From: Pseudoalteromonas sp. Z1A8
GTDB taxonomy: Bacteria > Pseudomonadota > Gammaproteobacteria > Enterobacterales > Alteromonadaceae
Assembly (NCBI RefSeq): GCF_011378855.1
Contig: NZ_WTLB01000001.1
Location: forward strand, 62,001-126,000
Reading direction: 5' to 3'
DNA length: 64,000 nucleotides
The notes below the pieces were generated by a model. The model made no database searches, was not told where the DNA came from, and saw only the letters and a program-made list of their open reading frames with translations. Shown here in pieces: positions 1-9,314 of the stretch; within the stretch, counting starts at the first letter, position 1; every line of letters starts with the position of its first letter. The position numbers and the translations under genes are program-made.

Positions 1-200
1 GCGATTCTTTATATTTAGTGTACGGTGGTTCTTTTCGATTAACGCATCAATCCCCCCTCATTAACGAGTTCTTGATAACGATAAAATGTATCTCGTGATA
101 CGCCCATGACTTTACAGGCTCTTGATACATTGCCTAGTTCTTCAGCAAGGTTAAGTAAACCGGCTTTGTGTTTTATGGTTGGGTTGTTAGTGTGCAACAT
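1..200 (-). pseudogene. IS481-family transposase, N-terminal fragment, frameshifted
   Basis: Reading the minus strand from an ATG at 200 gives a helix-turn-helix start typical of IS481-family integrases (MLHTNNPTIKHKAGLLNLAE, then GNVSRACKVMGVSRDTFYRY and a VNEGG segment). At a run of six C at 52-57 (G on the coding strand) the frame is lost. If one more G is supplied, the reading continues as IDALIEKNHRT and further family-like sequence to the window edge. So either a one-base deletion has inactivated the gene or the run is a slippage site. The rest of the transposase, with the DDE core, lies outside the window. No protein of normal length can be made from this stretch as it stands. Confidence 0.75.
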
Positions 201-300
201 GAGAGTTACCTTTTTGTTTGTTTTGATTTAAAGATTCGACACCTTTATCAAAACGGGTAACTCTCACTTTTTCAAGTTGAATTGTCAGATATTGTCTGAA
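201..300. repeat. Terminal region of the IS481-like element with a hairpin
   Basis: A 10-bp perfect inverted repeat (GAGAGTTACC at 201-210 and GGTAACTCTC at 256-265) sits directly upstream of the transposase start. It is followed outward by a short self-complementary stretch near 284-299 that could be the element's terminal repeat. The outer boundary is estimated, because the other end of the element is not in the window. The hairpin could limit read-through into the transposase, but this is inference. Confidence 0.4.
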
Positions 301-314
301 CTAATACATATAAG

Positions 315-2678
315 TTAACTTAATATATTTTTGCCTTTATTCTCTTGTTGATGAATAGTTACTGGCCATCCTGGATACTGATTACTTGCTTTACCATCGG
401 CTATATCTATTAAAAACTTATATGCTTCCATTGTGTATGTCAGCTTTTTAGAATCAAATGTAATAAAGCCAAAACCACTCCCTTTCTCATGTGCCTTTAC
501 ATAACGATTACTGGATTTACCAACCTGTGGATTTCCTACCGCATAGACATAAATCTTATTACCGAAAGTGTCATTATATTCGCCAGTTTCGCCAAGGCCG
601 TGTGCTGGCCGGTTTTGGTAAGGCATGCTCATCGAATCAGGTTTCCACCATCTTGGCCAACCGGCAGAAATAGCTGGCGTACAAAAAGCCCAATTGCTAT
701 CTCTTTGCTGGTTTACGCCATATTGCGATAAAGAACCTAAATGGGTATCTCCACAAATATGTAACGCCATAGAGTCACGCATTGCGTCAATTGCACGGTT
801 ACGTGCAGATGCAGGCCAACCACTCGAATCAAAATCATATTTCAAGAAGCGATCAGGTAGGGGCTGATGAGTAGAAATAGCAGCAAACACCGTTTGACTT
901 AATACCGCTTTTAATTTATGCCCACGCCAATCATTACCCCACTTTATAAGAAAGTTCTCTTGGCGGTTTCCTAACAGGTCTAAGCCGGGGGGATTGAATA
1001 TAGGATTATAAAAAAGTGGGTCTTCATCTTGTCCCGTTTCGCCAACCGCAACATTAATACGCTCTGGGCCACTTTTCCATTGTCTGTCGGCAAGAATCGC
1101 AAAACCGACACCGCCATATAGCATAGTGCCATAATACGAGCTAATACCATTAGTTGGCGTTGGATCATAAGGATCTGGATTATGGTTGAGAGTGGTTTTA
1201 TGTATCATATTTATCACGCGTGCAGAATCAATATAACCACCTAATGCACTTGCTGAAGGGTCTTTGGAAATGTTTTCCATCCTTGCACCACCTTCCCCCC
1301 ACAAATTACCTTGGAGTACATCATGATCATCGGGCAAACAAATTGTCGGTTGATTACGCATTACCTCTTTGAAAGCCAAGCCAAACTGATAGAATTTGCG
1401 TAAGTAATTTAAAATCGCTAAATTATCTGGAGTACGAATTACACCAAATCCGCCATGACTTTCATAAATTTGATCACCAGAAAAGAACACCAAATCGGGG
1501 TTTAGTTTTTCGACATTTTGAGCAACAGGTTGGTACGGAAAACCATAATCATTTTGACACGTGAGCGCGGCCATTCGTAATTTTTCACTCGCTGGGTTCG
1601 CTTTTATAATCCCTGAATATATATCTGGGGTTTGTGTACCATCTGTGTGTTTTTCACGGTATACAACCCGAAAAGGCGTATCGCGTGTTTCATCCCAATT
1701 AGCAATACGAAAGGTCGCCAACCAGCCATCATGGTCTATGACTTGCGAATCAATAGCGAGCCACTGATCATCACGCTGTATTTGTAGTTCTATTTGCTGA
1801 TTATCTTGTTCACCTATAGGCCCTGTGTAAGCACTCAACTTCATCACAAAGCCTTCATCACTCAATGTATCGTTTAACGAATACATAGTCCAAAGTATCG
1901 GACCAAACGCTTGTTCATCTATTACTGAAAATGCTTCACCTTGCATGGTCCAATTACTAAATTTATATCGTGCGCCCAACTTGTCTTCAGGTGCATTTTC
2001 ATATGTGACGGATGGAATCGAAAAGTTACTCACCAACGCCACATTGCCTAATAATTCAGTGGCTGCAGCCAAATGAGTGAGAGTACCTATCACTTTTCCT
2101 GACGACGTTAAACTAACCGTTAACTCTAAAGCCATGGCACCTGATTGAGGTGTTCCAGTCAGCGTTAAAGTAACAGCTTGATCCTCTATCGGAATCGATA
2201 TAGGCACGGTGTTATTGCCTAACACTAAATCGTTGTTTTTAATACCAAGGTCATAACCCTGCTGTACAAAACAATTACTACGGTATTCATTTAATTCACT
2301 TTTAGCACCAAGACGAATACCCGCGCCACCATCGTTGCTGTTTTGCTCTAAGCGAGACACTTGCACCGACATTGTAAAAGATTGGTCAAGATGCGCTATT
2401 TGGTGAGTGAGTGAATGAACACTACGATTACCACCTCTACTTCTACATTCAGCAGCACCATTAACTACGCGCCAATCCTCCATTGGATTAGCCCAATATT
2501 GTTTTCCAAGCCATACTCTATCATACGTTTTATACCAATTATCATGATGAGATTTAGTACCGCGGGTAGTTGTTGAAGCCACTGTCCCAAAACTGCTAGT
2601 GCAACCAGAAATTCCTGTAGCAGCAACACCAGCAGCAAGCATTTTGAGGACTGAACGACGAGATATGTTTTTGTTCAT
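315..2678 (-). CDS. PhoD-like metallophosphoesterase, Tat-exported lipoprotein
   Basis: The protein of about 787 residues belongs to the PhoD-like alkaline phosphatase/phosphodiesterase group. Visible metal-binding motifs are SGDQIYE, DDHDVLQGNLWG and ICGDTHLG. The N-terminus carries a twin-arginine motif (SRRSVLK) followed by a hydrophobic stretch and an ISGC lipobox, so it should be a Tat-exported lipoprotein. The ATG at 2678 is chosen because GAG lies about nine bases upstream; an in-frame TTG at 2699 is possible but less likely. Roughly 350 residues before the catalytic domain do not resemble the classic PhoD N-domain and may bind carbohydrate (inference). A TTGTTAACAG palindrome 24 bp upstream puts it in the agar regulon. 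A paralogue lies at 6908-9247. The substrate is unknown; a phosphatase role in agar use is not obvious. Confidence 0.8.
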   Translation of the reverse strand: MNKNISRRSVLKMLAAGVAATGISGCTSSFGTVASTTTRGTKSHHDNWYKTYDRVWLGKQYWANPMEDWRVVNGAAECRSRGGNRSVHSLTHQIAHLDQSFTMSVQVSRLEQNSNDGGAGIRLGAKSELNEYRSNCFVQQGYDLGIKNNDLVLGNNTVPISIPIEDQAVTLTLTGTPQSGAMALELTVSLTSSGKVIGTLTHLAAATELLGNVALVSNFSIPSVTYENAPEDKLGARYKFSNWTMQGEAFSVIDEQAFGPILWTMYSLNDTLSDEGFVMKLSAYTGPIGEQDNQQIELQIQRDDQWLAIDSQVIDHDGWLATFRIANWDETRDTPFRVVYREKHTDGTQTPDIYSGIIKANPASEKLRMAALTCQNDYGFPYQPVAQNVEKLNPDLVFFSGDQIYESHGGFGVIRTPDNLAILNYLRKFYQFGLAFKEVMRNQPTICLPDDHDVLQGNLWGEGGARMENISKDPSASALGGYIDSARVINMIHKTTLNHNPDPYDPTPTNGISSYYGTMLYGGVGFAILADRQWKSGPERINVAVGETGQDEDPLFYNPIFNPPGLDLLGNRQENFLIKWGNDWRGHKLKAVLSQTVFAAISTHQPLPDRFLKYDFDSSGWPASARNRAIDAMRDSMALHICGDTHLGSLSQYGVNQQRDSNWAFCTPAISAGWPRWWKPDSMSMPYQNRPAHGLGETGEYNDTFGNKIYVYAVGNPQVGKSSNRYVKAHEKGSGFGFITFDSKKLTYTMEAYKFLIDIADGKASNQYPGWPVTIHQQENKGKNILS

Positions 2679-2702
2679 AGTTTTAATCTCACAAATCAAA
2701 TA

Positions 2703-2712
2703 TTGTTAACAG
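2703..2712. promoter_or_regulatory. Regulon palindrome upstream of PhoD-like gene
   Basis: TTGTTAACAG differs by one base from the perfect palindrome TTGTTAACAA found before other agar genes. It lies 24 bp upstream of the chosen ATG of the PhoD-like gene on the minus strand, a position expected for a repressor operator over the promoter or transcription start. Assignment to the regulon is inferred from recurrence. Confidence 0.55.
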
Positions 2713-2982
2713 TAAACAAACTATATTTGATTTTTTACTAAAGATCAGCATTTTTTTTTTCTAAAAACGGTTACAAATTGATAAAAGTTAATTGCAAGTA
2801 TTATCAGAGATGTTTACCTAGACACTAAATATTTTAGCTAGCTTGTTATAAAAAGGTATTATTGCAGATAGTTTTCTTAACCCGCCCTATATAAAGCTTT
2901 GTTTAGATAACCGATTAGAGCTTCCCACTATGAGAAAACTACAGTAACAATTTCTAAAATGAGATAGATTCTCCACTTTCAG

Positions 2983-3128
2983 TTAATAAATTTTTTGGGC
3001 TTGTTTATAAGTCATATCGCCTTTTTCTACAGCGTCGACAACTTGCAATTTAAAGCCTAATGAATAATCTCGTTGTGTTCTTTTAATCGGTGTGTTCTTT
3101 TAATCGGTGTATTATTTGACTTGGTCAT
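2983..3128 (-). pseudogene. IS3-family OrfA relic with a 17-bp tandem duplication
   Basis: From an ATG at 3128 the minus strand reads MTKSNNTPIKRT. A 17-bp direct tandem duplication at about 3076-3109 then shifts the frame. Removing one copy restores QRDYSLGFKLQVVDAVEK followed by GDMTYKQAQKIY, a typical IS3-family OrfA helix-turn-helix start. The reading stops at 2983, far short of a whole OrfA, and no OrfB follows. An inverted repeat near 3137-3164 may be part of an old IS end. The element is dead twice over, by duplication and by truncation. Confidence 0.7.
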
Positions 3129-3183
3129 AATAAGTCCTAAATGTGTAAACACATTTCAGGACGAGACAAGTAACAAAAGCCAA

Positions 3184-3215
3184 AAAGCCCGCAGAAATGC
3201 TGCGGGCTTTTTATT
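3184..3215. terminator. Bidirectional intrinsic terminator
   Basis: An 11-bp perfect stem (AAAGCCCGCAG / CTGCGGGCTTT) with a short loop is followed by TTATT. It sits 12 bp beyond the stop of the TonB receptor gene transcribed from the right and would end that transcript. Confidence 0.85.
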
Positions 3216-3226
3216 AGATTAAAAAT

Positions 3227-6200
3227 TTAGAAATTAATACGGGTATTAAGTCTCAATGTCCGGCCTGTTTTATATGCGTAAACAGTACGTGATTTAGTTG
3301 CATCGCCTTCAAGCGGGCTGCCTTCGGAGAACGTTTGGCCACCAGCATTTAAGAAACGACTGGTAAAGTATTGTCTTACGCCTTCGTCGGTTACATTGGC
3401 AACTTGTAGTGATACCGTCATGTAGTTATTTACTTTATAACTTGCAGAAAAGTCGAGCGTTTTACGTCCCTCTTCCCACAGCGATCCGTTTTCCCATGAG
3501 CGTTGTACTAGCTGATCGGTTGTCCCTTGGTAAGATAGACGTAATTGATGACCATCTTTTTCCCAAAAACCCGTTACGTTGTAGCTATGCTCTGGCGTAT
3601 AGGCAACCGCCAATGAAGGAATTTTTACATTATTATCAATCGATGATACTTCTTGATCGTACTTACTGTCTTGATATGTATAGTTAGCCTGCAAGCCAAG
3701 GCCGGACCAAATACCCGGTAAGTTATCGTAGGTTTGCATGTATTGAAGCTCTAACCCTTTAATACTTGCCCCTTTACCATTTTTAATTCGGGTGGTGTTA
3801 AATTTGGCACACATTTGCTCTAAGTCGCCCGAATACATCCACTCTTTTTGATAATCCTGGCCACCTTGAAAACGCTTAGGCATACATTTTTCTAAGCTAT
3901 CTTGGCCTGCAATAAGTACTAAATCGTCTGGGTTATAAGATTCGCCCTCTTCGAGTCCCACTCCACGTAGGTCATCCATGTAGGTAACAATCGTTTCAGA
4001 CTCTTCAAAGTTTGTCATGTCTTTATAAAATAATGATGCTGCTAATAATCCCGAATCGTTGAAATACCATTCATATGATAAATCAAGGTTTATTGATTCA
4101 AGTGGATCGAGTTTAGGATTGGTAAGCGTAATTGAGTTGTTACGGTTTTCACCGCCCCATTGTGTTTCTCTTACTTTAAAACCAGGACGTAGTGAATCTA
4201 TTTGTGGACGAGCCATTGTTTTAGATGCTGCAAAACGAATAATGGTGTCTTCACTTTGCAAGTAGTTAATATTGATACTGGGTAAAAACAAATCGTAGTC
4301 GTGCTCACCAGTTACTGCAAACGAGCGTAAGCTTCTGTCTTCTGTTGGTAATAAGTTTCCATTTGCATCAAATTTACGCTCGCCATATATCCAGTTTTTT
4401 TCGGTTGATACATCAGAATGGCGCCATAACCACCACTCAGATTCATTTGGATTACCACGTACAGCGTTAGGATCATGACACGCGCCTTGAGCAGGAATAG
4501 CCACATCGTCTGATTTATCAATAGTGCCTTTTGTGTCGTAGCCTAGACCATCGGTTCTCGACCAGCGTATTTCTTCGTTGTAATCTGCACCATAAAATTG
4601 CGTTGCAGCACACAGTGGTAAGCTAGTATCACGCAACTCTGCTAATTTAAATGGGTCCATTAAACGAGCATTATTTGAAGGGTCAAATGCAAACTGTACA
4701 CCCGATGCACCTTGCACTTCTACAGTCGTTTTTACATAACGCACACCCACATCACCTGTAACACGTCCATCTGCTAATTCAAAATTTAGCTTGGTGTAAA
4801 ATGCTAAGTTATCTAGCTCTGTATTGCGAGTGTTTGAATCGTCTGTGGCAAAAGCAACTTCTGGACTCCCTAAAGCTACTTCAAATGCTTTAAAAGCCGA
4901 AAATCGATTCCACCCATCGGTTACATTGTCGCGGCCATAACCTAAATCAGCCATAAAATCGTCAACAGGAAACCCTTCACCGTTGGTTATTAAATCACCA
5001 GAAATATCTCTTAAACCGCTACCAAGTACTGCAGGTTGGCCTGTTGCAGGGTTTATAACTACAACCCCCTCGCCTACACTATTAAAGGCACCTTGCTGAG
5101 CATCTACATATTTTGTACGTTTTGACCATTTTGCACCAAATTCAATTGAGCGTACATAGCTTGTGTCAAGCACGTAATCAAAATCGACAAAGAGCGATTT
5201 TTGTTCATCTTCGACTTCGTTGAGGGTTCTGCCCATGTACGATAAATGCTGCGCTTTTAGCTCATCCGGATTAAATCCCGTGGTGCTGTAGTTATCCCAT
5301 AGATTTGTTGGGTCACCAAAAGTGTCGTTTTCGCCGTAATCAATTAAGCCGGTGCCTGTAACTAATTTACACGGACCGCCTGCTGTACAGTCATAACCAA
5401 CAGGCTCCATATCCTCTGGTGGCACATTTACTAAGCTCCATGCACTAATATTGGCAAAATTTTGCAGTGCAACGTACACTGAGTTTTCTGGTATTTGCTG
5501 CGTTTTAGAGTACCCAACGCCAGCTTCCATCGAAAATGAGTCACTAAAACCGTGATTCATATCAAGTGAGTAAACTTGGTTTTTATTTTCAAATTCACCT
5601 TCTGACTGCACTAAACCACCGTTACCAAAGCGGTTGATAAATTTAGTAAATGTATTCGTTTTTAAATCGATTGTACGCCAGCTAGCTTCAGGATCAGTAA
5701 ATTTAGCTGTCACGCCAGAAAGGCCTGGGTCTTCACCTTCAACTAAGTTTTTAGTTTCCATTGAGCGCGTATTAATACCATGCATTGAGTTATTAACATC
5801 TTGTTTTGCAAGGTTTGCGTTAAAGTTAAACTCTGTGTTTTCACTTGCTCGCCACTGCAAACCTAAGTTAATACTGGTGCGGTCATTTTGACTATCAAAA
5901 AGCTGATAATTAACTAAACGAGGTGTAATACCTACCGCATTTTCAACAACGTTGCCATTTGTATCTGTTGCTAAAGGCGACTGAACTGCTGTCCACTCTG
6001 TAGCAGAGTATTGGTCTTTTCGGTATTCGTTAGTCTCTTTAACTGCAGTAAAAACCACGCCAAAGGTATCGTCAAAAAGCTTTTTCGACATCGTACCCGA
6101 TATTTTATAATTTTCTTTATCAGATAAATCGTTGTACCTACCTTCTAAAGTCATAGTGGAAATTTCATAATTTAAATCAAGCGGCTTTGTAGTCGAAAGA

Positions 6201-6697
6201 TTGATATTTGCGCCTAGCGAACCCTCTTCATGATCTGCACTCGGTGTTTTTACCACTTCAATTTTAGATAAAATATCGGATGAATACTGCGATAAGTCTA
6301 CGCCTTGGCTAAAACCTGTAGAACCTAATTGCACACCATTCATGCTAATATTGTTTTGTTGTGAGTTAGCACCACGCACAGATATTCGTGCACCTTCACC
6401 ATCAACAGATTGCACCGACACACCAGTTACACGAGAAAGCGCATCAGCGATGTTTTGATCAGTGGACTTACCAATGTCTTCAGCGTTTATGGAGTCAACA
6501 ACGTTTTCAGCAAAACGCTTATCATTAATAGATTTTTTAAGACTGGCGGCTAACCCGCTGACTTCAATTATTTCAATATCGGCTTCTACTTTCGGTTTTT
6601 CTTGTGTGCTTTCGTCTTGCTTGGCGTAAACCAATTGTGTTGCAAGTACTGCAGCTGTAATCGCGCTCAACTTGAACGCTTTGTTGATGATTGTCAT
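3227..6697 (-). CDS. TonB-dependent receptor (agar module)
   Basis: The 1156-residue outer-membrane receptor has a signal peptide ending near LVYA, a plug domain starting around residue 45 (IIEVSGLAASLKKSIND, DIGKSTDQNIADAL, ISVRGANSQQNNISMNG) and a long beta-barrel ending in an aromatic-rich terminus (LRLNTRINF). It belongs to the large sugar-importing receptors of Alteromonadales, about 900-1200 residues, which take up oligosaccharides with TonB/ExbBD energy. It has its own promoter region with a perfect TTGTTAACAA 89 bp upstream, a strong terminator behind it, and PhoD-like genes on both sides. From context the ligand is probably a neoagaro- or porphyran oligosaccharide; the sequence alone does not tell which. 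Confidence 0.9.
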   Translation of the reverse strand: MTIINKAFKLSAITAAVLATQLVYAKQDESTQEKPKVEADIEIIEVSGLAASLKKSINDKRFAENVVDSINAEDIGKSTDQNIADALSRVTGVSVQSVDGEGARISVRGANSQQNNISMNGVQLGSTGFSQGVDLSQYSSDILSKIEVVKTPSADHEEGSLGANINLSTTKPLDLNYEISTMTLEGRYNDLSDKENYKISGTMSKKLFDDTFGVVFTAVKETNEYRKDQYSATEWTAVQSPLATDTNGNVVENAVGITPRLVNYQLFDSQNDRTSINLGLQWRASENTEFNFNANLAKQDVNNSMHGINTRSMETKNLVEGEDPGLSGVTAKFTDPEASWRTIDLKTNTFTKFINRFGNGGLVQSEGEFENKNQVYSLDMNHGFSDSFSMEAGVGYSKTQQIPENSVYVALQNFANISAWSLVNVPPEDMEPVGYDCTAGGPCKLVTGTGLIDYGENDTFGDPTNLWDNYSTTGFNPDELKAQHLSYMGRTLNEVEDEQKSLFVDFDYVLDTSYVRSIEFGAKWSKRTKYVDAQQGAFNSVGEGVVVINPATGQPAVLGSGLRDISGDLITNGEGFPVDDFMADLGYGRDNVTDGWNRFSAFKAFEVALGSPEVAFATDDSNTRNTELDNLAFYTKLNFELADGRVTGDVGVRYVKTTVEVQGASGVQFAFDPSNNARLMDPFKLAELRDTSLPLCAATQFYGADYNEEIRWSRTDGLGYDTKGTIDKSDDVAIPAQGACHDPNAVRGNPNESEWWLWRHSDVSTEKNWIYGERKFDANGNLLPTEDRSLRSFAVTGEHDYDLFLPSININYLQSEDTIIRFAASKTMARPQIDSLRPGFKVRETQWGGENRNNSITLTNPKLDPLESINLDLSYEWYFNDSGLLAASLFYKDMTNFEESETIVTYMDDLRGVGLEEGESYNPDDLVLIAGQDSLEKCMPKRFQGGQDYQKEWMYSGDLEQMCAKFNTTRIKNGKGASIKGLELQYMQTYDNLPGIWSGLGLQANYTYQDSKYDQEVSSIDNNVKIPSLAVAYTPEHSYNVTGFWEKDGHQLRLSYQGTTDQLVQRSWENGSLWEEGRKTLDFSASYKVNNYMTVSLQVANVTDEGVRQYFTSRFLNAGGQTFSEGSPLEGDATKSRTVYAYKTGRTLRLNTRINF

Positions 6698-6785
6698 GTG
6701 TGTTCCCTTTCTAAGGTATTATTATGTTGTCAGGTTAATCTTTTGTAAACAATAATATAATAACCAAACAATTGTCAACTGTATT

Positions 6786-6795
6786 TTGTTAACAA
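6786..6795. promoter_or_regulatory. Regulon palindrome upstream of TonB receptor
   Basis: A perfect TTGTTAACAA lies 89 bp before the receptor start codon. Two weaker relatives lie closer to the gene, TTGTAAACAA at 6743-6752 and TTGTCAACTG at 6772-6781, so this promoter may hold more than one regulator dimer. Confidence 0.65.
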
Positions 6796-6907
6796 TATTT
6801 ATTTGATTATAAAAAACCAACTTAATGCGTAAGCATTAAATTGCTCTTAAGTAACAGTGTTAAAGTAAATATTTACACAGAGTTTATCGTCAATAGTTCT
6901 AGCCTAA

Positions 6908-9247
6908 TCAAAATTCTTTTATATACGGCCAACCAGTAAACTGCTTTTCTGTTGATGGATCTGTATTCCACTCCCAGCACTCTAATTGATAATATTTTTT
7001 TGCATGGTTTATTTTAATAATTCCATAACCTTCACTTTTTAAGTTTCTGTCAGCTAAAAACTTACCCCACGTTGTATTTTGTTTAGCAAAAAGTTTATGC
7101 GTAACTTTTGGGTTAGCTGCCGCTAGAACTCGCATTTTATTGCCAAACGTGTCGGTAAAATCACCGGTGTTTTTGTCGTTGTTTCGCTGATTTGGTAAAG
7201 GTGCGTAGGGTTCAAACCATCGCTGCCAAAATGCTGCGCTAGCTGGGCCTGCAAAAAACAAGCTGCCATCATCAAAAGTATTGATTCCTTGATAGGCAAG
7301 CAATCCGAGGTGTTGATCTCCCGCAATTACTAATGCGTTAGCGTCACTTACTAGTTTTACTGCGCGTGTACGCCCATCAGCCGGGTAGCCATTTGCATCG
7401 TAATCTATTAATGCTTTGCCATTTTCATCGGTTTGAGGCGACCCCCACATGGAAGCTGTAATACATATTTTAGGTTTACCCGGGTGCATAGTTTGCCAGT
7501 CTTTTAAAAAGGCTTCTTGGCGTTTACCTAATAACTCACCCGTTGTGGCAAGCTTATTAGCTTTGTAGTCAGGTGGCGTTTTAAATTTACGATCCTCAAC
7601 CATCGCAAAACTAATACCGCCATATTCAAATGCAGCATAACTAACCGGAATATCATATTTTATCGGTGTGGGATCGTAAGGGTCCGGATTATGCCCATTT
7701 TGCATACGGTAGATCATTCTAACAAGGTCTTTGTCCCACTTATAACCGCCGTCTTCCTCTTTTAGCATATCGGAGTGATCGCCACCATCGCCCCACAAGT
7801 TACCTTGCAGCACATCATGGTCATCAACTAAAACAAGTGTAGGCTTATCTTTTATACTATCGGCAAATGCCCAGTACCATAAGTACCATTTATATAAGGT
7901 ATCTAGTTTGGCATCTTTTGTGTGCCGACCATAACGAGTTGGGTATGTTTCATAGTACTGATCGCCACAAAAAACATACATATCAGGGTTATGATAATTG
8001 GCATTTTCAACAAGCTCAGTGTGAGGGAATAAAATATTATCTTTGGTGTAACGCCCTAAATCGCGCTCGCTGCTAATAAGGCGCGTGTAATGTGTGTTGT
8101 CTAAGCTTTTAGAAGTAGGAATAATACAAGAGTACAATGCAATCGTGAATTCTTTAGTATTTTGTGGGTCCTTAGCAATAGTGCCAAAGTATAAAGTGTC
8201 TTCAGGCTTTTGTGGGTTAACAATTCTGTATTGAGCTTGTTTTAAATAGTTCCAATTACTTAACCTAAACCTTGCTACAAACCCATCTTCAATTTTTGCT
8301 GTGCCTGCATGCTGCCAATCCAATTGGTTTTCAAACTTATATTGCAGCTCTACGCGTGAAAATTCTTTAATATTAATAGGCATTAACTGACAAGATAACT
8401 TGAGTACCTGTTTATTAACGCTATACATACACCCCATAACCGGGCCTAAGGTATTGGCATTATTTAGAGTTATTTTACCGCCACCGGTTTCAATATCACT
8501 AAACCCCCAACGTGCGCCTGCTACAAAAGGCTCTGAGGAGCTTAATAACGAAATCCCCCCTTGCAGTTGTTCTGCGGGTACTTTGTGAAGTACTGCAAAT
8601 CCTAACTCCTGGGCTGTATTTGTGTTACTTGCCACAAGACGAATATCAAAATGGTGTGCATCTATTGGGTCTAAATGGCAATCGAGTGTTATTTTATCGC
8701 CGCTTTTATATTGTTGTATATTAAATGGAGTACGATTAATAATAGTAAAATCAAGCGCTTTGCTTTCATCATCAAACTGTCTAAATGATAATTTACCTAA
8801 ACTGTCAAAGGCGGCAATTATTCCGCCATTTTCGCCACCAGCTCGCTGTGCTAAAGCAGCACCTTTAGCTGATAGCTCACCTTTGCCAATTCCTAATAAA
8901 AATCCACAAAAGCCCTCTTCATTCGGTGTTAAATTGCGTACGGTGGCTTTTATACGCCCACTTTGTAATGAGCCATTAAGTTGCCTGGTGAGTAACGATA
9001 CAGTACGCGCTTCAAAATCTTTTCCTTCTCGGGTACATAAAAGCTCATTACCTATACGCTGCCAATCTTGTAGTCTGTTGCCCCAAAAATGCTTACCAAG
9101 CCACACCTGCTTACTAAAATTAGTATTATCTAATGGCGCAGTTGAGGTTAAGTCACCTCGGTATGATGCAAATAATCCGCTGCAACCACTTAACAGGCTT
9201 GAACTTAGTAGACCAGCGCTGAGTTTTAAAAAACTTCTCCGTTTCAT
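6908..9247 (-). CDS. PhoD-like metallophosphoesterase, Tat-exported lipoprotein (paralogue)
   Basis: A second PhoD-like protein of 779 residues, paralogous to the one at 315-2678. It has a twin-arginine signal (KRRSFLKLS) followed by an LLSGC lipobox, and metal-binding motifs CGDQYYE, VDDHDVLQGNLWGDGG and IAGDQHLG. The ATG at 9247 is preferred because AAGGTG lies six bases upstream; an in-frame GTG at 9256 is the alternative. It is the last gene of the seven-gene operon starting with the sugar symporter and follows galE by 67 bp. Placement directly after Leloir genes makes a role in agar or galactose-derivative processing likely, but the substrate cannot be read from sequence. It could be a phosphodiesterase, or an enzyme acting on another ester of the polysaccharide. 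Confidence 0.8.
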   Translation of the reverse strand: MKRRSFLKLSAGLLSSSLLSGCSGLFASYRGDLTSTAPLDNTNFSKQVWLGKHFWGNRLQDWQRIGNELLCTREGKDFEARTVSLLTRQLNGSLQSGRIKATVRNLTPNEEGFCGFLLGIGKGELSAKGAALAQRAGGENGGIIAAFDSLGKLSFRQFDDESKALDFTIINRTPFNIQQYKSGDKITLDCHLDPIDAHHFDIRLVASNTNTAQELGFAVLHKVPAEQLQGGISLLSSSEPFVAGARWGFSDIETGGGKITLNNANTLGPVMGCMYSVNKQVLKLSCQLMPINIKEFSRVELQYKFENQLDWQHAGTAKIEDGFVARFRLSNWNYLKQAQYRIVNPQKPEDTLYFGTIAKDPQNTKEFTIALYSCIIPTSKSLDNTHYTRLISSERDLGRYTKDNILFPHTELVENANYHNPDMYVFCGDQYYETYPTRYGRHTKDAKLDTLYKWYLWYWAFADSIKDKPTLVLVDDHDVLQGNLWGDGGDHSDMLKEEDGGYKWDKDLVRMIYRMQNGHNPDPYDPTPIKYDIPVSYAAFEYGGISFAMVEDRKFKTPPDYKANKLATTGELLGKRQEAFLKDWQTMHPGKPKICITASMWGSPQTDENGKALIDYDANGYPADGRTRAVKLVSDANALVIAGDQHLGLLAYQGINTFDDGSLFFAGPASAAFWQRWFEPYAPLPNQRNNDKNTGDFTDTFGNKMRVLAAANPKVTHKLFAKQNTTWGKFLADRNLKSEGYGIIKINHAKKYYQLECWEWNTDPSTEKQFTGWPYIKEF

Positions 9248-9314
9248 TTTAATCACCTTTATTATTGTGTGTGGATTAGGGCGCCTTGTGTAGACAGTGC
9301 TTTACATAAGGAAG

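Noticed and set aside
8622-9293. 223-codon plus-strand frame opposite the second PhoD-like gene
   Set aside because: It is antisense to a well-supported gene, its translation is rich in Ser, Pro and Leu with no domain-like pattern, and it has no ribosome-binding site.
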